Positions 51,077-62,879 of a stretch of 64,000 nt of DNA are shown one piece after another. The position numbers were made by a program, and so were the translations under genes. Position 1 is the stretch's first letter. Every line of letters begins with the position of its first letter. The stretch lies in NCBI GenBank assembly GCA_028554755.1, contig JAPTOF010000005.1, forward strand, positions 21,612,001-21,676,000, read 5' to 3'. Source of the stretch: Cordia subcordata. Its lineage: Eukaryota > Streptophyta > Magnoliopsida > Boraginales > Cordiaceae. The notes beneath the pieces are model-generated. The model worked only from the letters and a program-made list of their open reading frames with translations. It searched no databases and was not told the origin of the DNA.

Positions 51077-53335
51077 ATGGCTCATAGACCAGCTCCTAGC
51101 GATAGTTCAGTATTATGCTATAACTATGACCACCGGGTGAATTATTTGTCGTCACCCTATCAGTTAGAGGAACACAAGATTTATAGGAGTGATAGAGAGT
51201 TATTCCTATGGACGGAGCATCCTGCTGTGCAGACGGCTTTATTGAGAGCCGGATTTTTTGGATGTTATGCGGCGCGCTTCCATCAGGTTGACAATCCTCT
51301 TATTACTGCCTTGATTGAGAGGTGGCGACCAGAGACGCATACATTTCATTTGCCTGTAGGCGAGGCCACGATCACACTCAAGGATGTCGCTGTATATTGG
51401 GATTACCGATTGTTGGTCAGGTTGTCTCGGTGCTCGATGATACTAGTCGAACTCCGGAAGAGTGGCGGACACGTATTCATCAGTATATGGGGGTATATGT
51501 ATCTTTGGACAAAATTAGTGGAAGTTCGATTAACATACCCCATCTGAGGGAATTGTACGTAGCCCAAGGCACTCCGGGGAATCCTGATGTGGAGGAAGCG
51601 GAACGGCGAGCCCGTTTGTGGATTTTTTTGTTATTTGGCACCCATATGTTCACTGATACAACAGGAAATAAATTATCGTTACATTGGTTAAACTTTTTGA
51701 TTGACTTTGATCATATCGGTGAATATAATTGGGGGGCAGCATGCCTAGCGCATCTATATAGATGGCTTTGTAAGGCTTGTTACCGTGATTGTAGAAGCAT
51801 GTGCGGGGCCGTCATGCTCATTCAGGTAGCACACTTACTCATCTCATTATTGTTAATGATATTTGAAGACGTATTATTGCTTATAATATAATTATCTTGT
51901 ACAATGCAGTTTTTTACTTGGGACAGACTCACGGCTTTTAGGCCAACACTGTGTGAGCAAACGGATAGGCACCATCAGAGGAATGGGCAAGCTGTTCACC
52001 CTGATTTCCCGTTGCCAGGCCCACCACACGGCTACATGTTCTTTGCCGGGCTGGTTTGAACGAGGCACGGGACATGATTGACCGCTTGCAGCCCGGCGAG
52101 GTTTGAAAAAATTTACATCTCACATTTATTACTCTCCCTTGTTAATATACGTTGTATGTTTTATAAACTAATCTGCCGTTATTGTTGTGTTCCCAGTTTA
52201 TTTGGCGGCCATTCGAGCATGCAATGGGTGGTTTGCCACAGTACTGTTTGGAAAATGCGGAAGCGTGGCGAACATGTGTACCCGTCATCGTTTGTAGGCG
52301 GGTTGAGTGGCACCATCCTGATCGGGTACTTCGGCAGTTCGGCATGCGGCAGACGATCCCCGTTAATCCACCAGCGTGGCAGAAGCACCGGGACGGGAAA
52401 GAGAAAATTACAGCCGAACAATATAATTCGGCAGTCGACATGTGGGTCAATTGGAAAAACACCGTTGTGGCGACGAAGTTAGAGGACTTTCCCGATCCTA
52501 GGGCTTTGAGGGCGTATATGAGATGGTACCGAGGGATAACCATACTACATGCTGGACACCCTCGGACTAGTCATACAGACGACGGCTACGTTGCGTCGGC
52601 CCACGATGAGAACAGTCTGGTTAGTGCAATATGAATGTTTTCCCATAAATTTAAATTTAGTACACATTGATGCAATACCTATTAAAATTTCTGAAAATTT
52701 TCTTTAGGCGGTATACGCTCAGCATGTGGTTAACCACAGTAGAAGCATTATACGGCAGTACGAGACGGGAGACTTACGAGTAAATGCGGCTACTCTTGAT
52801 TATATGGTGAGTCATCTGCAGGTCCTGCACATCATAGGCCAGGCCGTACTTCAGCAGACCCAGCATGAGCACCTGTTGGACGACACGACAGTGATGTATG
52901 ACGTCCAACGTCCGCAACCGCCTTCACAAACTTTACATCGGTCGGGACAGCGGAGCCGTCATCATCATACCACTCAGAAGCCCAGCATTTCGTACACGCC
53001 GCCGCAGCCTGGTAGGTCTAGCCAGTTCGAGTACGGCGGTCCGTGGGTCGATCCCAGCACTTCATACATGCCGCCACACCATGGTAGGTTTAGCCAGTTT
53101 GAGTATGGCGGTCCGTCACATCGAGCCCAAAGACTCGAACACGCCACCGCAGGGGCCGTTATCTACCAATGATTATCTGATAGATGATCAGACTGCTGAG
53201 CTGGTGTTCGAGGAGGACCATCGACTGCGTCGTACTCGTAGACGCACACAGTCACTGCATCCACCGTCACGCGTTTTATCCGACCGGACCAGCAGGGGTC
53301 GAAGGCCCGATTATTACACGCCTTCTCAGTATTGA
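51077..53335 (+). pseudogene. plant mobile domain (PMD) gene carried by MULE, frame-broken
   Basis: A MAIN-like plant mobile domain (aminotransferase-like) protein. Exon 1 begins [11 protein letters not shown] and includes [31 protein letters not shown] and ITLKDVAV, all typical of PMD. Exons appear to be about 51077-51825, about 51911-52100, about 52197-52620 and about 52709-53335, with GT-AG edges such as TTCAG/gtagc and tgcag/TTTTTT. Three frame changes break it. In exon 1, ITLKDVAVY passes to LGLPIVGQ at about 51395-51405. In exon 2, GYMFFAG passes to LNEARDMIDRL at about 52045-52060. In the last exon, FEYGGPS passes to IEPKDSN at about 53118. Exon 3 carries FIWRPFEHAMGGLPQYCLEN. PMD proteins act in silencing and meristem maintenance and also occur in transposons. 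It ends 236 bp from the transposase stop. Confidence 0.8.
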
Positions 53336-53571
53336 TGTAATTGAATAGACATTTTACATTTCAAACTTATTTTAGTAATTCTATGTAATTGAACTTTCAT
53401 TTTTCATTATTTTTTCATACTTATTGTCATGTCTCGATATAAATTGTGTTGATGTTGACAATATTTTGAGATGGAAAGATTTGACAATATCTTTTATTGA
53501 AAACATTACACACCATAGTGGAAAAGACTAATTAGCATCACATGCTACAACTTCATGATAACCATTCGAAG

Positions 53572-56202
53572 CTACGTATCTATTCTTAGGGGGCAATTTG
53601 GTGCAATATGCCCAGGGTTACTGCAATGACCACACTTTCTTCTGTCTACTTGGTCGAAATTGTCCATCTCGTTTGGTATACGCCGAGTTCTTTCCCGCCC
53701 ACGTCTTCTGTCGAGCACTCGTAAAGCATTTGGGAGTAATGTCCAACTGGGTCCTGGAGGCCAGTAAAATTCATGTCCAAGGGGTTGAAATGTCATATTA
53801 TATGTTGCTTCGAATGACTCTACCGTATAATGAAGATCAACCATGGTTGAAGGGTTTCCAACCCTATAACGGGCAACATATTGGGCATGATAGCATGGCA
53901 TATGATAGGTTGTCCATTTGCCACATGTACATGTTCGTCCCACCCAATATACCTCTTGTTCATTGGGAACATCGTTCCATCGTTCTAACATTCCATCGAC
54001 CTGGTACCATTCATCTAGTCTAAATGCATGCAATCGCATTCGGTGTGAAGACGTCTCCCACTTTTCATATTTTTCTCTCGCTCGATCCGTCAAAATACGA
54101 CCATCTCTACGTATGTGCATCTCGTTTGCCAACCTATCGTGGAAATATCCCTTTTGCTTTAAAAAAGTGTTATTTACTAGTGCTGTAATGGGCAATCCCC
54201 TGGCTTCGACAATCACACCATTGAAGCATTCAACATTATTTGTTGTCAGCACTCCCCATCTATAACCCCCATCGTGGCTCAATGTCCATGACTCTGGACC
54301 GAGGTCGGCTAACATCTGGTGCACCCGTGTACCAACGCCAGTGGGTCGTGGGTCGATATTACGAATAATGTCCATGGCGGCGATGTGCTTCCGTTTCTGG
54401 CTTTCTTTTCCAGCTATCCAACACATGTCTTTTGCGAATTGGTTGTGCCATCTTTTCATCACATTGTTTTTTAGTCTCAAGTAAATGCGATGCTTCACTT
54501 GAAGTCGGCCGTCGGATGTTATTGTATTGATGACTGCCACGATTCCTGCGTGCCGATCAGACAGAATACAAACTGTTGACATGTCGTTTAAAAAATACTG
54601 ACTTACCTTCTCCAGGAACCACCTCCAACTTTTTGTACTCTCGCCATCGACAACGGTAAATGCCAACGGTAATATATGGTCGTTGGCATCTGTCACTAAG
54701 GCGACAAGCAGGTGGCCCTTGTACTTCCCATGTAGATGTGTTCCGTCCAACGAGAGTACAGGTCGACAGTGCCTCCATGCCATGATGCACGGACCAAAAT
54801 CCCAAAAAACATAGTGAAAATTTTTTTCTGTTTTAGTTGAACCTTGGGCGAACTTGTAGTGGACAACGGTTCCCGGATTCTTTATAATTACGGCAGCAAA
54901 AAAGCGCGGCAGCATCTTGTATGACATGTCCCAGTCTCCAAAAACTAGTTGGATTGCCTTATTCCTACCACGCCACGCTTTCTCGTACGTTATATCAACA
55001 TTTAAAGTTTTCTTTACGTGGGCTTGGACAAGATGTACCTCGAAATCAGGCTTCTCTGCAACAAAATGCCTAACCATGTAGCTGACCAGACCAGATGTTA
55101 GATTTCTATGGTCTCTTCTGCATTTATCTCCCATGCAAGTATGCATGCTTTGGTACCTCATAATCCCGAACATCTTGTGTGTGCATTTTTTTACTGCACG
55201 AACCTTTCACTTGCATGGTGTCATAGGATTGCTTGATTCGTAGCAACGTATGTCCCACAAAGACTTATTCGACTTCACCACCCTGTATTCTCGTTTATGT
55301 TTGATCACGTTTTGTTGGACAGCCCGTATAAGATCAACCTTTTCGAACACCATGCGTTTGGCCAACTCCATCCGTCTCTCGTCCCACATTGGTCTCTCCA
55401 TTGGAGGCTCATTTGAAGTGATGTAATACTCTGTCCTAGCTGTGTGGAAAGCTACTGGTTTTTCCTCCTCTAGATCCGGCTCCAGCTCTTCGCCATTGCC
55501 TGGCCCCACATCAACCTCTTCGTTTTCGTAGATTAAACTTTCTACTGACACAACATCTTCCTCCTTGTTTAAGTGGACGTCCTCATCTACTTCTTCCGGT
55601 TCAGATAAAACAGAATCTAATCCCACCTCGAATATCTCCCGAATGTCACTAGCTTGAGAGGGTCCTCCAACTTTAAATGTGGGGCGTGGCGGTGGAGAAA
55701 GGGAAAATATGGCAAACCTTGCCGTTGTGGTTGGAATGTTGACTTCTGCATTGACATAATAAAGTGGTTCCACATTCAAGTCTGGCAAATCACCAACAAC
55801 TTCTTGTAGTGTTGCTTCTTCATTTGAAGGCTGTGGATTGTACACGACATCACTTTGCACGTCCACGACAACGTGCGCACATCTCCTATTCATATTCATG
55901 CAAGCTGTTTCGTACATGTCCTGTACATCTTCGTCATCCTTAATGCCACTGGGGTAATAATATATTTGTTGTAGGTTTGTGTCCCATTTGGGATTACTAT
56001 AACACAACTCAACTCTATCGATAGTAGGCCGCAATTGGAGCTTCGTGAATATACGAGATACAAACTGATTGTATGTCGTTCCGGGAAGAATTTTTATTTT
56101 ACGTGATAAGTTTGGACCTACATAGTCGAGCCCATGATCTGTTTCAATTTTGTTGCCACCGTAATATAAATATACATTAACTGCATCAACATTTGCATTC
56201 AT
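53572..56202 (-). pseudogene. MULE transposase (MuDR/MURA-like) with one in-frame stop
   Basis: One reading frame of 876 codons interrupted only by TGA at 55207-55209. The first part (331 residues) has a PB1-like N-terminus, an acidic middle (about residues 190-260) and the start of the MuDR DNA-binding domain, FEKVDLIRAVQQNVI ... RCYESSNPMTPCK. After the stop the domain resumes in the same frame (VRAVKKCTHKMFG..MHTC). Numbering from the ATG at 55173, the MULE catalytic domain has Asp143 (LSLDGTHL), Asp206 (ILSDRHAG) and Glu315 (NNVECFNG). A SWIM zinc finger has Cys415, Cys417, Cys427 and His429. A CCHC knuckle (514-527) closes the protein. The stop probably replaces a Trp codon, since Trp commonly follows Cys here in the family. 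It would cut and reintegrate the element in trans for related copies if functional. Confidence 0.9.
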
Positions 56203-56404
56203 CTTTTTGGGTGAAAAAAAATATATATAACGTGACTTAGATTTGAATGAGTTGCAAAAGAGAGGGAAGTGGAGTGGTTAGTGGTATAGCAGCAAATCCA
56301 AATTTTGAAAATGCTACGTAATGTGACTTATCGTGTAAACGTTTGTAGGGTTAGTGATTTTGGAACGAGATGATGAAGGGAGAAGTGGGGTGTGCATTAT
56401 ATAG

Positions 56405-57159
56405 TAACAAATTCGAACTTAGAAATTCGGATTTTAAAATTCTGAGTTTCGACTTATAACCTAACTCGAATTTTAAAAACTCGAAACAACAAAATCGCAA
56501 GTCAGAAGTTCGAAAGTTTGAAAATTTCGAACTTCGAAAGTTTGAAAATTTCGAACTTCAAAAGTTCGATTTTTTCAAAACTTCGAGCTTCACAAGTTCG
56601 AAAATGCACATCTCTGACAAAAATTTTATTCTCTGCTCTGCTCTGCCCTTGATTACGTCGGAATCTTGTAAACTCAAACTTCTAAAGTTCGAAACACGAT
56701 ATTATTATCTGCCTCCTGATATTATTCTCTGCCCTCCGTCACATCGTCGCAACATCGTCACAGAAGGAATCCGTCACATCGTCGCAACATTGTCACAGAA
56801 GGAATCCATCACATCGTCGCAGCATCATCACAGAAGGAATCCTGCAAACCCTAGCACCCTATTTTCGAACTTCATAAGTTCGAGTAAGAAAATCCTACAA
56901 ACCCTAGTACCCTATTTTCGAACTTCAAAAGTTCGAAGTTATGCTTTCGAACTTTTGAAGTTCGAGCAAGAAAATATAAAGTTCAATATCGAAGCTTCGT
57001 AATTCGAATATATTTTCGAACTTTCTAAGTCCGATATCGAGTTTTCAACATTTGTGATTGGGTTTTATAAATTCGAAAAGTCTACTTTTGCTACTCCCCT
57101 CAAAATTAAATTATTTTTTAAAATAAATTAAAAAATAAAGTTAAAAATAAAAATAACCC
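56405..57159. repeat. right terminal region of MULE with palindromes and tandem repeats
   Basis: It contains several TTCGAACTTC..GAAGTTCGAA-type palindromes (near 56525, 56555, 56870, 56920 and 56950) and a 35 bp unit repeated three times in tandem at 56738-56772, 56773-56807 and 56808-56842 (GTCACATCGTCGCAACAT...). A 50 bp segment beginning AATCCTGCAAACCCTAG recurs directly at about 56838 and 56889. The outermost 90 bp mirror the left end. Confidence 0.8.
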
Positions 57160-57169
57160 GACAGATAAC

Positions 57170-57826
57170 ACCAATAGGTGCACGTACGTGTGTCTTACAA
57201 GAACCTGGTGCAAACCCAAACATAACACGTACGTACCTCAGTCCTCAAGACCTTCAACAAAAACAAAAGTCAAATGTGTCATGCCGCAAACACCAACCTG
57301 ACAACACATGTCGCTTGTAATCATCAGACCTCATATCTTCCTTCTTGATGGCGTTTTGGCATTTTAAAAAAAAAAAAAAGGGTTAACCAAAGGAGAACCC
57401 CTTTCCCACCTGGCCAGAGGCCCCTTAACCAGGCGGGAGGTAAATCGAGGGATGTGCGTGAGTGGCAGCCCGACCAGGGAGAGGACCAATGGGCGTGGAA
57501 ATCCAAAGAATCGCAATATTTCAATGGAAGATCGCCGCCACACCTGACTGATCGCGCTGTTTCCACCCTAATCACCCCGCCACGCATCAACTCATCTACG
57601 GCCGTTTTGGCATTTTTACTTTGTCATGAGATTGCGCCTCGTCGTCGCGACATGTGTAAAGTTGATGAGATCAAAAAAGAAAAAAAAACAAAACTCTCTC
57701 GCGATCAAAATTGTGGCTTCGTAGTTTTTAAGTCAGCGGAAAAACTTTCTAGTACAAGCTTCGTCTCCACTGCCAGATTCCCTCTGTTGTCTCTCGCCTG
57801 GTGCTGTGCTATCTCTTCTTGACACG
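57170..57826. other. PDHB upstream region and probable 5' UTR exon
   Basis: It starts with the end of the MULE target duplication. CT-rich sequence near 57770-57826 probably includes the transcript start and leader of the PDH beta gene. An open frame here (57454-57822) shows no domain and is not called. Confidence 0.4.
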
Positions 57827-57980
57827 GTAAAAATATTCGACATAGATAACAATAACCTTGTATATATCTTGCGACTTGCATATTATTCCTTATACTTATA
57901 AGTTGTAATAATTAGTGACAAACAAGTCTTTGATTTTGCTTTATATGCCAACTCTGTAGTCATTACGGTTATATTTTCAG
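57827..57980 (+). other. probable 5' UTR intron of PDH beta gene
   Basis: A GT donor (gacacg/gtaaaa) and an AG acceptor (tattttcag) enclose 154 bp of AT-rich sequence, ending 34 bp before the start codon. The acceptor sits after a pyrimidine-rich stretch. It is inferred and not testable by frame. Confidence 0.4.
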
Positions 57981-58014
57981 TTCATTCTACTAGTCTATAA
58001 TTAAGGGAGAAGAA

Positions 58015-61000
58015 ATGTTTGGGATTCTACAGCAAAAAGCTGCTGCTAGAATAAGCTCGAAAGCCAGGGTAATCATTTTGCCACGCGCTTCTTGAGTATC
58101 TGAACTTTAATTGTGTTATACGTAATTTTTTACAATTTGATTGTTTGAACTTGTATGAAGTACTTTTCGGGTTTTTTTGGCTTTTGTCCAGATTTTATGG
58201 CCTGCTCTGTCAGCATTGAGAAGTTACTCCTCCGAGGCTAACAAGGTGAATTTTGATTTTTGTGCTTTTATCTGATTATTAGTGTATTAGCCTTGTGATC
58301 ACCATAATTTGTGGTTCTTTCTTTAGTTTGTTGAATAAGTAACAATTTTTCCGATATGATTATTTCGGTGTCTGCCCTTGCATGCATATCTTTAAGTAAG
58401 TAAAGTTGGCCAGTGATTATCAATATGGTTAGACTTAATCGTTTACTGCCGAAATTAGGTGAATTCAATGCCTGTAATTGTTAAGTTTTAATGTAAAAAG
58501 TTATGTATGAAGTTGTTTGCTTCCCAAAATTTGTGCAGATGATTATTAGAGAGGCTCTTAACTCAGCCCTAGACGAGGAAATGGCTGCAGATCCAAGAGT
58601 TTTCCTGATGGGCGAAGAGGTAGAATTAAATTGCACGTCATGTAGATGCCCTTCAGGCCTAGTTCTCTATATTTGTTTCTTAAGAGCAGAAATTTATTTG
58701 TTCTGATGCTCCTCCATGATTCAGGTTGGGGAATACCAAGGTGCTTACAAGGTATAGTTTCACTAACCAAGAATCAAGAATCACTAATCATTTTCTCTCT
58801 GGTATAACGCTTGCTCCACCCCTACCCAATGGATTAATCAAAAGGCTTCTCTTGTTTCTCGAGCAGGTTTCTAAAGGACTCCTGCAGAAGTACGGCCCTG
58901 AAAGAGTAATTGATACCCCAATTACAGAGGTTGCATTTGCTAACTTAATTGGTATTCACATGCTTATCTGTGGGTTTCCTTTTTTTTTTTTTTTTCTCAT
59001 GATATGCTATATGCTTGCCGTGTGCTTTTTACTTATAGGCTGGCTTTACTGGAATTGGTGTCGGAGCTGCATTTTATGGACTTAGGCCTATTGTAGAGTT
59101 TATGACATTTAACTTTGCAATGCAGGTAAAGATATATCATTTACAATTAACTTTGTATTGCAATTGTTGTCTCTTTTTGACGAGATTTTTCTTGGCTGCA
59201 GGCAATTGATCAAATCATAAATTCTGCTGCAAAGCAATGCTACATGTCTGCTGGCCAGCTTCCTGCCCCAATTGTGTTCAGAGGACCAAATGGCGCTGCA
59301 GCTGGTGTTGCAGCTCAACATTCTCAGGTATAGCTCCTTAGTCTCTTTTGCTATTGGATAGTGATAATCATAGCAGAACATAACTGATGACTGACAATCA
59401 TACTCTTGGCCTGTATACAAAGAACATTTCTAATCAACTTTATTTCAAATGCATGTTTTAGTGCTATGCGGCGTGGTATGGTCAAATCCCTGGGTTGAAA
59501 GTGTTGGCCCCATATTCATCTGAAGATGCTCGTGGACTTCTTAAAGCAGCCATTAGAGACCCTGATCCTGTTATATTCCTAGAAAATGAGCTTTTGTGAG
59601 TCCAAATAGTGCAGAAGTGTGTGTTCGAAATGACTGGCCTATATTCACCCGCTTAATGCCATCTGCTTTTACTTGTGCATCAGATATGGTGAATCTTTTC
59701 CTGTTTCAGCAGCTGTTTTTGATGCCAATTTTTGCCTTCCTATTGGGAAGGCGAAGGTAGTTTCTTTTGTTTATTTATCTCTTACTCTTGAAAATGCTCA
59801 ACTTTCTTCTCTTACAGCATTTGTAGTGAATTGTACCCATTGTTGCACAATTTTCAACAGACTGAAAGAGAAGGAAAAGATGTCACAATTACTGCCTTTT
59901 CAAAGATGGTGGGCTACGCACTGAAGGTTTGCCTATATGCTCCTCTATTTTCTTTTCCTAACTGAGCAAGTATTCTATTATTTCAGAGAATAGGAAAGAG
60001 CATTTTTCAGAAGTGGAGTACATTGTCTAAATAAGGATATTTCCTCCGACTTACCAGGCTATGCTGATGGCCCTCCATAAAAGATGACTCCTGTACTTCT
60101 AGCATATATCTAATGAAAAATTGTTTTGGAGGAGAAACCTCCTGTTGGAGCCTAGCGTTCCTCTCTATCCAAATACAGAAAGATGTTGCGCCAAATAGGA
60201 GTTTAGTTGTGGGGAATTCGACTATGTTATGCTTCTCTAGTTTTTGTAAATGAGAATAAATGTCTGCCTATGAAATGTATTAAATCCATGTCAGCTGAGA
60301 AAAATGGAGCTACAGTTAAAGTTGTGCCTCCCCAATTGTATATTCAGCATGAATGAGACAGAAAGCATCCATAAGAACAATCTGAAAATGTTCAGTTTGC
60401 TGTGAAATCCTTGAAGTAGGAAACTTTCGGTCTTGAAATGAGGGAAAAGGAATGGACAAGTTTCTTCAAGATCATGATATCACCTATTAATTAGCTTTGC
60501 AGTGAGATCACACTAACCGCAAAATCTTGTCTGTGAAGCACTTGTCATAATTCATCTGGCTGGCTAGATATTATGAGGTGCTGTGATGCTTGTATAATTT
60601 CTCCTTGGCCTGTTGTTTAACCACGACAAATCCTTTTTGTGATTTTCCTTTATTAGACTCTCATACTCTATTCTGTCATGATCACATGTTACTTTTACTC
60701 TGGAATGATGAGACATTATACTTGTTCAGGCTGCAGAGATACTCTCAAACGAAGGGATAAGCGCTGAGGTAAATTAGGGGAGACAGGACAGCATTTCAGT
60801 TCAACATACGGCTCTCTTTGTTTCAACTTAAGCTGTGAAGTTGGTTTTTAGCCAGTATACCTGATCTGTTTCCTTGCAGGTTATAAATCTACGCTCGATT
60901 AGGCCACTAGATCGACCTGCAATTATTGCGTCAATTAGGAAAACTAATAGACTGGTGACAGTTGAAGAAGGCTTTCCTCAGCATGGAGTTGGTGCTGAGA

Positions 61001-61554
61001 TATGGTTAGCTTTCTCTACTCTGGAAGCAAACATGTCTTTATGTGGATATAATCTTGGACAGGCATATCCAAATGGCTAAAAGTAAAATGGCTATGATCT
61101 TGTGTTTACAGCGCATCAGTAATGGAGGAGAGCTTTGAGTACCTTGATGCTCCAGTAGAGAGAATCGCTGGGGCAGATGTCCCCATGCCCTATGCTGCTA
61201 ATCTTGAGAGATTGGCTCTTCCACAGGTCTATTCTATGCTTTTAGTCTACTGTATGTGAGGTTCTTTTTTGGCGATAATTAGTGTTTATGCTTCGCAATA
61301 TGTAGAAGTTGTTTTGTAATCGTCGTTCATTTCAAGAAACCACCCAGAATCATGTTCGATCAAGCAAATTTCTGCTTAGCTTTTCAAAGCTCCATGTTCC
61401 TTTCAGGGCCTTCAGTCTCCAAATCCCAGAAATGAGATGCTAAGTTTACATTAATTATTGAGATTTGTCATGGCAAATCGTGCAGATTGAGGATATAGTT
61501 CGTGCAGCAAAGAGAGCATGTTATAGATCTGTTCCCATGGCGGCGGCAGCTTGA
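58015..61554 (+). CDS. PDHB (E1-beta): pyruvate dehydrogenase E1 beta subunit, mitochondrial
   Basis: Fourteen coding exons: 58015-58068, 58192-58245, 58539-58619, 58725-58751, 58867-58929, 59039-59125, 59202-59327, 59462-59595, 59684-59756, 59861-59926, 60730-60768, 60880-61004, 61112-61226 and 61486-61554. They sum to 1,113 nt and 370 residues. The first 36 residues, rich in Arg/Ser/Ala and ending [10 protein letters not shown], look like a mitochondrial presequence. Family blocks include [68 protein letters not shown] and [12 protein letters not shown]. With E1 alpha it forms the thiamine-diphosphate E1 component that decarboxylates pyruvate. All introns are GT-AG. It ends SVPMAAAA, a few residues longer than Arabidopsis. 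Length is normal and no lesion is seen. Confidence 0.96.
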
Positions 61555-62466
61555 TTAGAGCTTCTGAGTTGGAGACGGTGGCGTTTCCCTCTCTTCCGAA
61601 GTTGCTTTAAAATGAGCGGGTGTTTGCGGCACACCGGCTGCTGCTTGTATAGTCTGATTTTCCTGTCTACTTTCATCATTTTCCCACAGGGTGCGGAACC
61701 CATGCATAGTGAGGGCTTCGCTTACTGAACTACGCTTTCTTGTGTTTTATGTGTAATTTGCTGAGAATAAATTCTCGAGAACTTGTAATCTGTTTTGATG
61801 TTGGAGCTGATATAAGGGTCTCGGTTTGTAGTTCTACATAATGGCTGGATTAACTACTATCTCGTCCATTAATATCAGTTATCTGTTGCAATATTATCAT
61901 ATGTACGAGTCATCAACCGAGTCATTCGCGGATAACAACGTGACAGTGAGATGTGATTATTTTTTCCTTTTTTTTTTTTTTTTTAATTTGTAGAAGTCTG
62001 ACAAATAAAAATAGCTGAAATTTGTCATTATCTTAGTGAAGGAAATATTAATAATATTTAGAACTCATCTTATTTGCGTCAAGTACATTGACACAATGGC
62101 TAATATTTTAGCGCGTCCTTATGGTGTGGACTATCATTTCGATGTTCATGTTTACAAGTGTGAATTGTCAAGCAGAGCTGTCATATGAGAACTATCAATG
62201 CATTATATCATCATTATTTATTGAATTTGACCAAAGAAGACATCACTAATCATTTAGATGCTACGTAGAAAGAACTCGTCCAAAATTAATACGATTTAAT
62301 TAGAGTTAGAGTTCATGTAACTACCCTCCGTGTCACCACTTAATTAGAGTTCACATTCATGTTGCTATTCTCTTTCTCTTTCCTTCTTTTTTTTCTTTTT
62401 TTGGCTAAATGAGTATAAGTATTTCTATTGAACTCAATCAAAAACATATACAACCGTAATACAAAG
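61555..62466. other. 3' region of PDHB and intergenic DNA
   Basis: It holds the PDHB 3' UTR, then AT-rich sequence with a T-run at about 61967-61985. No gene is recognised. Confidence 0.45.
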
Positions 62467-62678
62467 GGCTCCTTTAGATTGCTTTTCTAGAAGTAATTGT
62501 TTCTATAGCTTTTGACGAGAATAACTTTTTGAAAAAATAACTTTTTTTAATTTTTGAAAAATTTGAAGTTTGGGTTTTTTTTGGATAGTTTTAATTTTTT
62601 TAAAAAAATTAAATTAAATACTAATTTAGAAATCATATATTTTAAAAAAAATACTTTAAAAGTCAATTTAAACGGGCC
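62467..62678. mobile_element. second MITE with GGGC ends
   Basis: The left end GGCTCCTTTAGATTGCTTTT is mirrored by a right end whose reverse complement reads GGCCCGTTTAAATTGACTTT, the same pattern as the element at 44989. The flanks are CAAAG on the left and CAAAA on the right, an imperfect duplication. It is noncoding. Confidence 0.5.
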
Positions 62679-62804
62679 CAAAAGAAATATAAAAATAGAA
62701 GAAGCTTTCATTTATTATATATTATCGAGATTTGACTATCAAATCATTCAAATTTATCGTGAATTTTTCTTTTCTTTTAAAGACCGACACGTTAATTTGT
62801 TAAG

Positions 62805-62879
<75 letters not shown>

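Larger units (their letters stand above)
49163..57159. mobile_element. 8.0 kb Mutator-like element (autonomous type)
   Basis: A 7,997 bp element bounded by a perfect 10 bp direct duplication, GACAGATAAC, at 49153-49162 and 57160-57169. The left end starts GGGTTATTTTTATTTTTAAC and the right end in reverse complement starts with the same 20 bases except for divergence at the next few positions. Both ends then read through CAAAA..ACCCAGTTTT/GAGGGGAGTAG and AAAGTAGACTTTTCGAA before an array of palindromes. It carries a transposase (minus, 53572-56202) and a PMD gene (plus, 51077-53335) arranged tail to tail. An intact target duplication argues for fairly recent insertion, although both genes carry lesions. 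TSD length and transposase family agree with the Mutator superfamily. Confidence 0.95.

Noticed and set aside
53598..54265. Open frames on the plus strand (141 and 115 codons) inside the transposase
   Set aside because: They are antisense to the conserved MULE transposase and show no domain.
53572..56202. Two separate transposon genes (a MURA/MURB-like pair) on the minus strand
   Set aside because: The two frames are identical in phase and the DNA-binding domain continues across the stop, so one interrupted gene is the better reading.
56738..56842. CRISPR-like array
   Set aside because: The three 35 bp copies are direct tandem repeats without spacers, in a plant transposon.
57454..57822. 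122-codon open frame upstream of PDHB
   Set aside because: No recognisable domain. It overlaps the likely promoter and 5' UTR exon, and its composition looks noncoding.
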